NCBI GenBank assembly: GCA_027592105.1
Contig: JAQCLA010000122.1
Span: 1 to 7,637 of the forward strand
Direction of reading: 5' to 3'
Origin: Pseudomonadota bacterium
Lineage (GTDB): Bacteria; Pseudomonadota; Alphaproteobacteria; Rhodobacterales; Rhodobacteraceae
DNA length: 7,637 nucleotides
The notes beneath the pieces were generated by a model that saw only the letters and a program-made list of their open reading frames with translations, did not search any database and was not told the DNA's origin. This document shows, piece by piece, positions 6,689-7,637 of this stretch (positions are counted from its first letter, which is position 1; each line of letters begins with the position of its first letter). A program made the translations under genes and the position numbers.

Positions 6689-6719
6689 TGCCTCAACGCA
6701 GCTTTAGCATGCGTTGGCA
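6689..6719. promoter_or_regulatory. Imperfect inverted repeat upstream of the methyltransferase
   Basis: The arms TGCC-tc-AACGCA-GCT and AGC-a-TGCGTT-GGCA pair around a TT centre, giving about 13 pairs with a 2-base and a 1-base bulge. The element ends 18 bases before the methyltransferase ATG, just ahead of its AGAGG ribosome binding site. It could be a repressor operator overlapping the promoter or a 5'-UTR hairpin; there is no T tract to make it a terminator. The rest of the divergent gap (6459-6688) holds no boxes I would defend. Confidence 0.45.
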
Positions 6720-6737
6720 GTAACAGAGGCTCGACCA

Positions 6738-7352
6738 ATGGCTGATCTTAAGGGCGCCTACTCCATCGCCTCAACTGCTGAGGCGCAGCGCGTGTACGCC
6801 AACTGGGCAACCACATACGACACCAGCTTTGCCGGTAAGTTGGGGTATGTTGCACCACAGCGGATCGCAGAGCTGTTTCTTGCAGAAGGCGGTCAGACAG
6901 CACAGCCGGTTATGGATATCGGCGCTGGCACTGGATTGGTCGCAGAGGCGCTGCCCGGACTTGAGATCGATGGCATCGACATCTCACCCGAAATGCTGGC
7001 GCAGGCGGAAGCAAAAGGCCTTTATCGCAACCGAATTGTAGCAGACCTGACAGGCACTCTGCCCGTCGCTAATGGTACCTACCACGGATTCATCTCCGCT
7101 GGGACATTCACGCATGGACATGTCGGGGCAGGATGCCTGCCGGAACTTCTGAGGATAGCAGCGCCGGGAGCGCTGTTCTGCTGTGGCACGCGACCAACGG
7201 TGTATGACGGTATGGGTTTCGGCTCAGCGCTTGCGCTTGCCTCCGCGCGCAGACAGATCACGCCGCCGCATTTTCACGAGATCGGTATTTATGATGCAGC
7301 ACATGAACACTCAAACGACACTGCGCTCGTGATGGTGTTTCGGAAAAACTGA
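6738..7352 (+). CDS. Class I SAM-dependent methyltransferase
   Basis: The 204-residue product has a Rossmann-like methyltransferase domain. Motif I is VMDIGAGTGLVAEAL (58-72). The acidic residue ending strand 2 is Asp81 in IDGIDISPEML (77-87), which would contact the SAM ribose. GFISAGTFTHGHV forms the motif IV/post-motif region. The N-terminal AYSIASTAEAQRVYANWATTYD and the GYVAPQRIAEL helix resemble the METTL27/WBSCR27-like group of small methyltransferases, whose substrates are mostly unknown. The ATG at 6738 with AGAGG 8 bases upstream is preferred. An in-frame TTG at 6714 would add 8 residues, lies inside the inverted repeat and lacks a ribosome binding site. Codons include more A/T-ending forms (GCA, CTT, ACA) than in ugd or tig. 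Small molecule or protein methylation is possible. Confidence 0.88.
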   Translation: MADLKGAYSIASTAEAQRVYANWATTYDTSFAGKLGYVAPQRIAELFLAEGGQTAQPVMDIGAGTGLVAEALPGLEIDGIDISPEMLAQAEAKGLYRNRIVADLTGTLPVANGTYHGFISAGTFTHGHVGAGCLPELLRIAAPGALFCCGTRPTVYDGMGFGSALALASARRQITPPHFHEIGIYDAAHEHSNDTALVMVFRKN

Positions 7353-7407
7353 CCCTTCATCCTGCAACACAGCACCGCCACGACGACAGGGACGCAATCG
7401 CGTGTTG

Positions 7408-7637
7408 TTAGTAGCCAAAGCCAAGGACTTCGCACTTACGGATACTGTCAAGCTGAGTGAGCTGCGAATTCACGACAGCAGTCCAAGTTTCAGTTCCAAA
7501 GCTTTTCAGCAGATTTGAGTCGACCCTTTGGAGCGCCGTCCAGCATTCGCCGTGGCTACCGGGTGTTATCCCTTCACCGGTAGTGCCAAGACAGACCATT
7601 TCAGCATTACCGAGCTGATCCAAACCACTGTCAAAGT
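7408..7637 (-). CDS. C-terminal end of an unrecognised protein (partial, N-terminus off the right edge)
   Basis: The frame enters from the right edge and stops at TAA (7408-7410), giving 75 visible residues from FDSGLDQLGN to the C-terminus KCEVLGFGY. It converges on the methyltransferase with a 55-base gap. Visible features are three Cys (in MVCLG, GECWT and RKCEV), a central ECWTALQRVDSNLLKSFG segment and no transmembrane stretch. The Cys residues could suggest an exported disulfide-bonded protein, but the N-terminus that would show a signal peptide is outside the window. Codon use is less GC-rich than in tig and ugd. It could also be a chance open frame, though nothing else occupies this end. 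Confidence 0.5.
   Translation of the reverse strand, partial: FDSGLDQLGNAEMVCLGTTGEGITPGSHGECWTALQRVDSNLLKSFGTETWTAVVNSQLTQLDSIRKCEVLGFGY

Noticed and set aside
7371..7407. CAACAC...GTGTTG inverted repeat between the methyltransferase and the right-edge gene
   Set aside because: Only six pairs with a long loop and no T tract; probably chance.

Overview
This window reads as chromosomal DNA of an alphaproteobacterium, most likely a member of the Rhodobacterales (Rhodobacteraceae/Paracoccaceae). The basis is the GC-rich codon use and the style of two housekeeping proteins, trigger factor and UDP-glucose 6-dehydrogenase. This placement rests on recognition of protein style; no search was run.

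Layout from left to right. (1) Positions 1-1356, minus strand: the N-terminal 452 residues of a secreted protein that runs off the left edge. It has a signal peptide and three tandem Cys-rich repeats (the third incomplete) resembling bacterial pre-peptidase C-terminal (PPC) domains. A Pro-Xaa spacer encoded by a degenerate hexanucleotide repeat separates repeats 1 and 2. (2) 1602-2927, minus: trigger factor (tig), followed by a clear intrinsic terminator. (3) 3093-4412, minus: UDP-glucose 6-dehydrogenase (ugd). Just upstream, at 4432-4689, is a possible small Cys-rich gene whose ATG interlocks with that of the next gene. (4) 4688-5284, plus: a VOC-superfamily (glyoxalase/ring-cleavage dioxygenase type) protein with a strong Shine-Dalgarno sequence. 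(5) 5455-5958, minus: an unrecognised 167-residue protein. (6) 6039-6458, minus: a PaaI-type hotdog thioesterase. (7) 6738-7352, plus: a small class I SAM-dependent methyltransferase, divergent from the thioesterase and preceded by an imperfect hairpin. (8) 7408-7637, minus: the C-terminal end of an unrecognised gene entering from the right edge.

The left part (tig, ugd) is core housekeeping and envelope-sugar metabolism: trigger factor folds nascent chains, and Ugd supplies UDP-glucuronate for polysaccharides. The right part, from about 5285 on, looks like a patchwork of accessory single genes with somewhat more A/T-ending codons. I see no shared pathway among the VOC protein, thioesterase and methyltransferase. 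No rRNA, tRNA, CRISPR array, insertion sequence or complete mobile element was recognised. No gene-free stretch exceeds about 280 bases. The most unusual contents are the tandem PPC-like secreted protein and the candidate Cys-rich small ORF; I did not find clear evidence of a wholly new multi-gene system.
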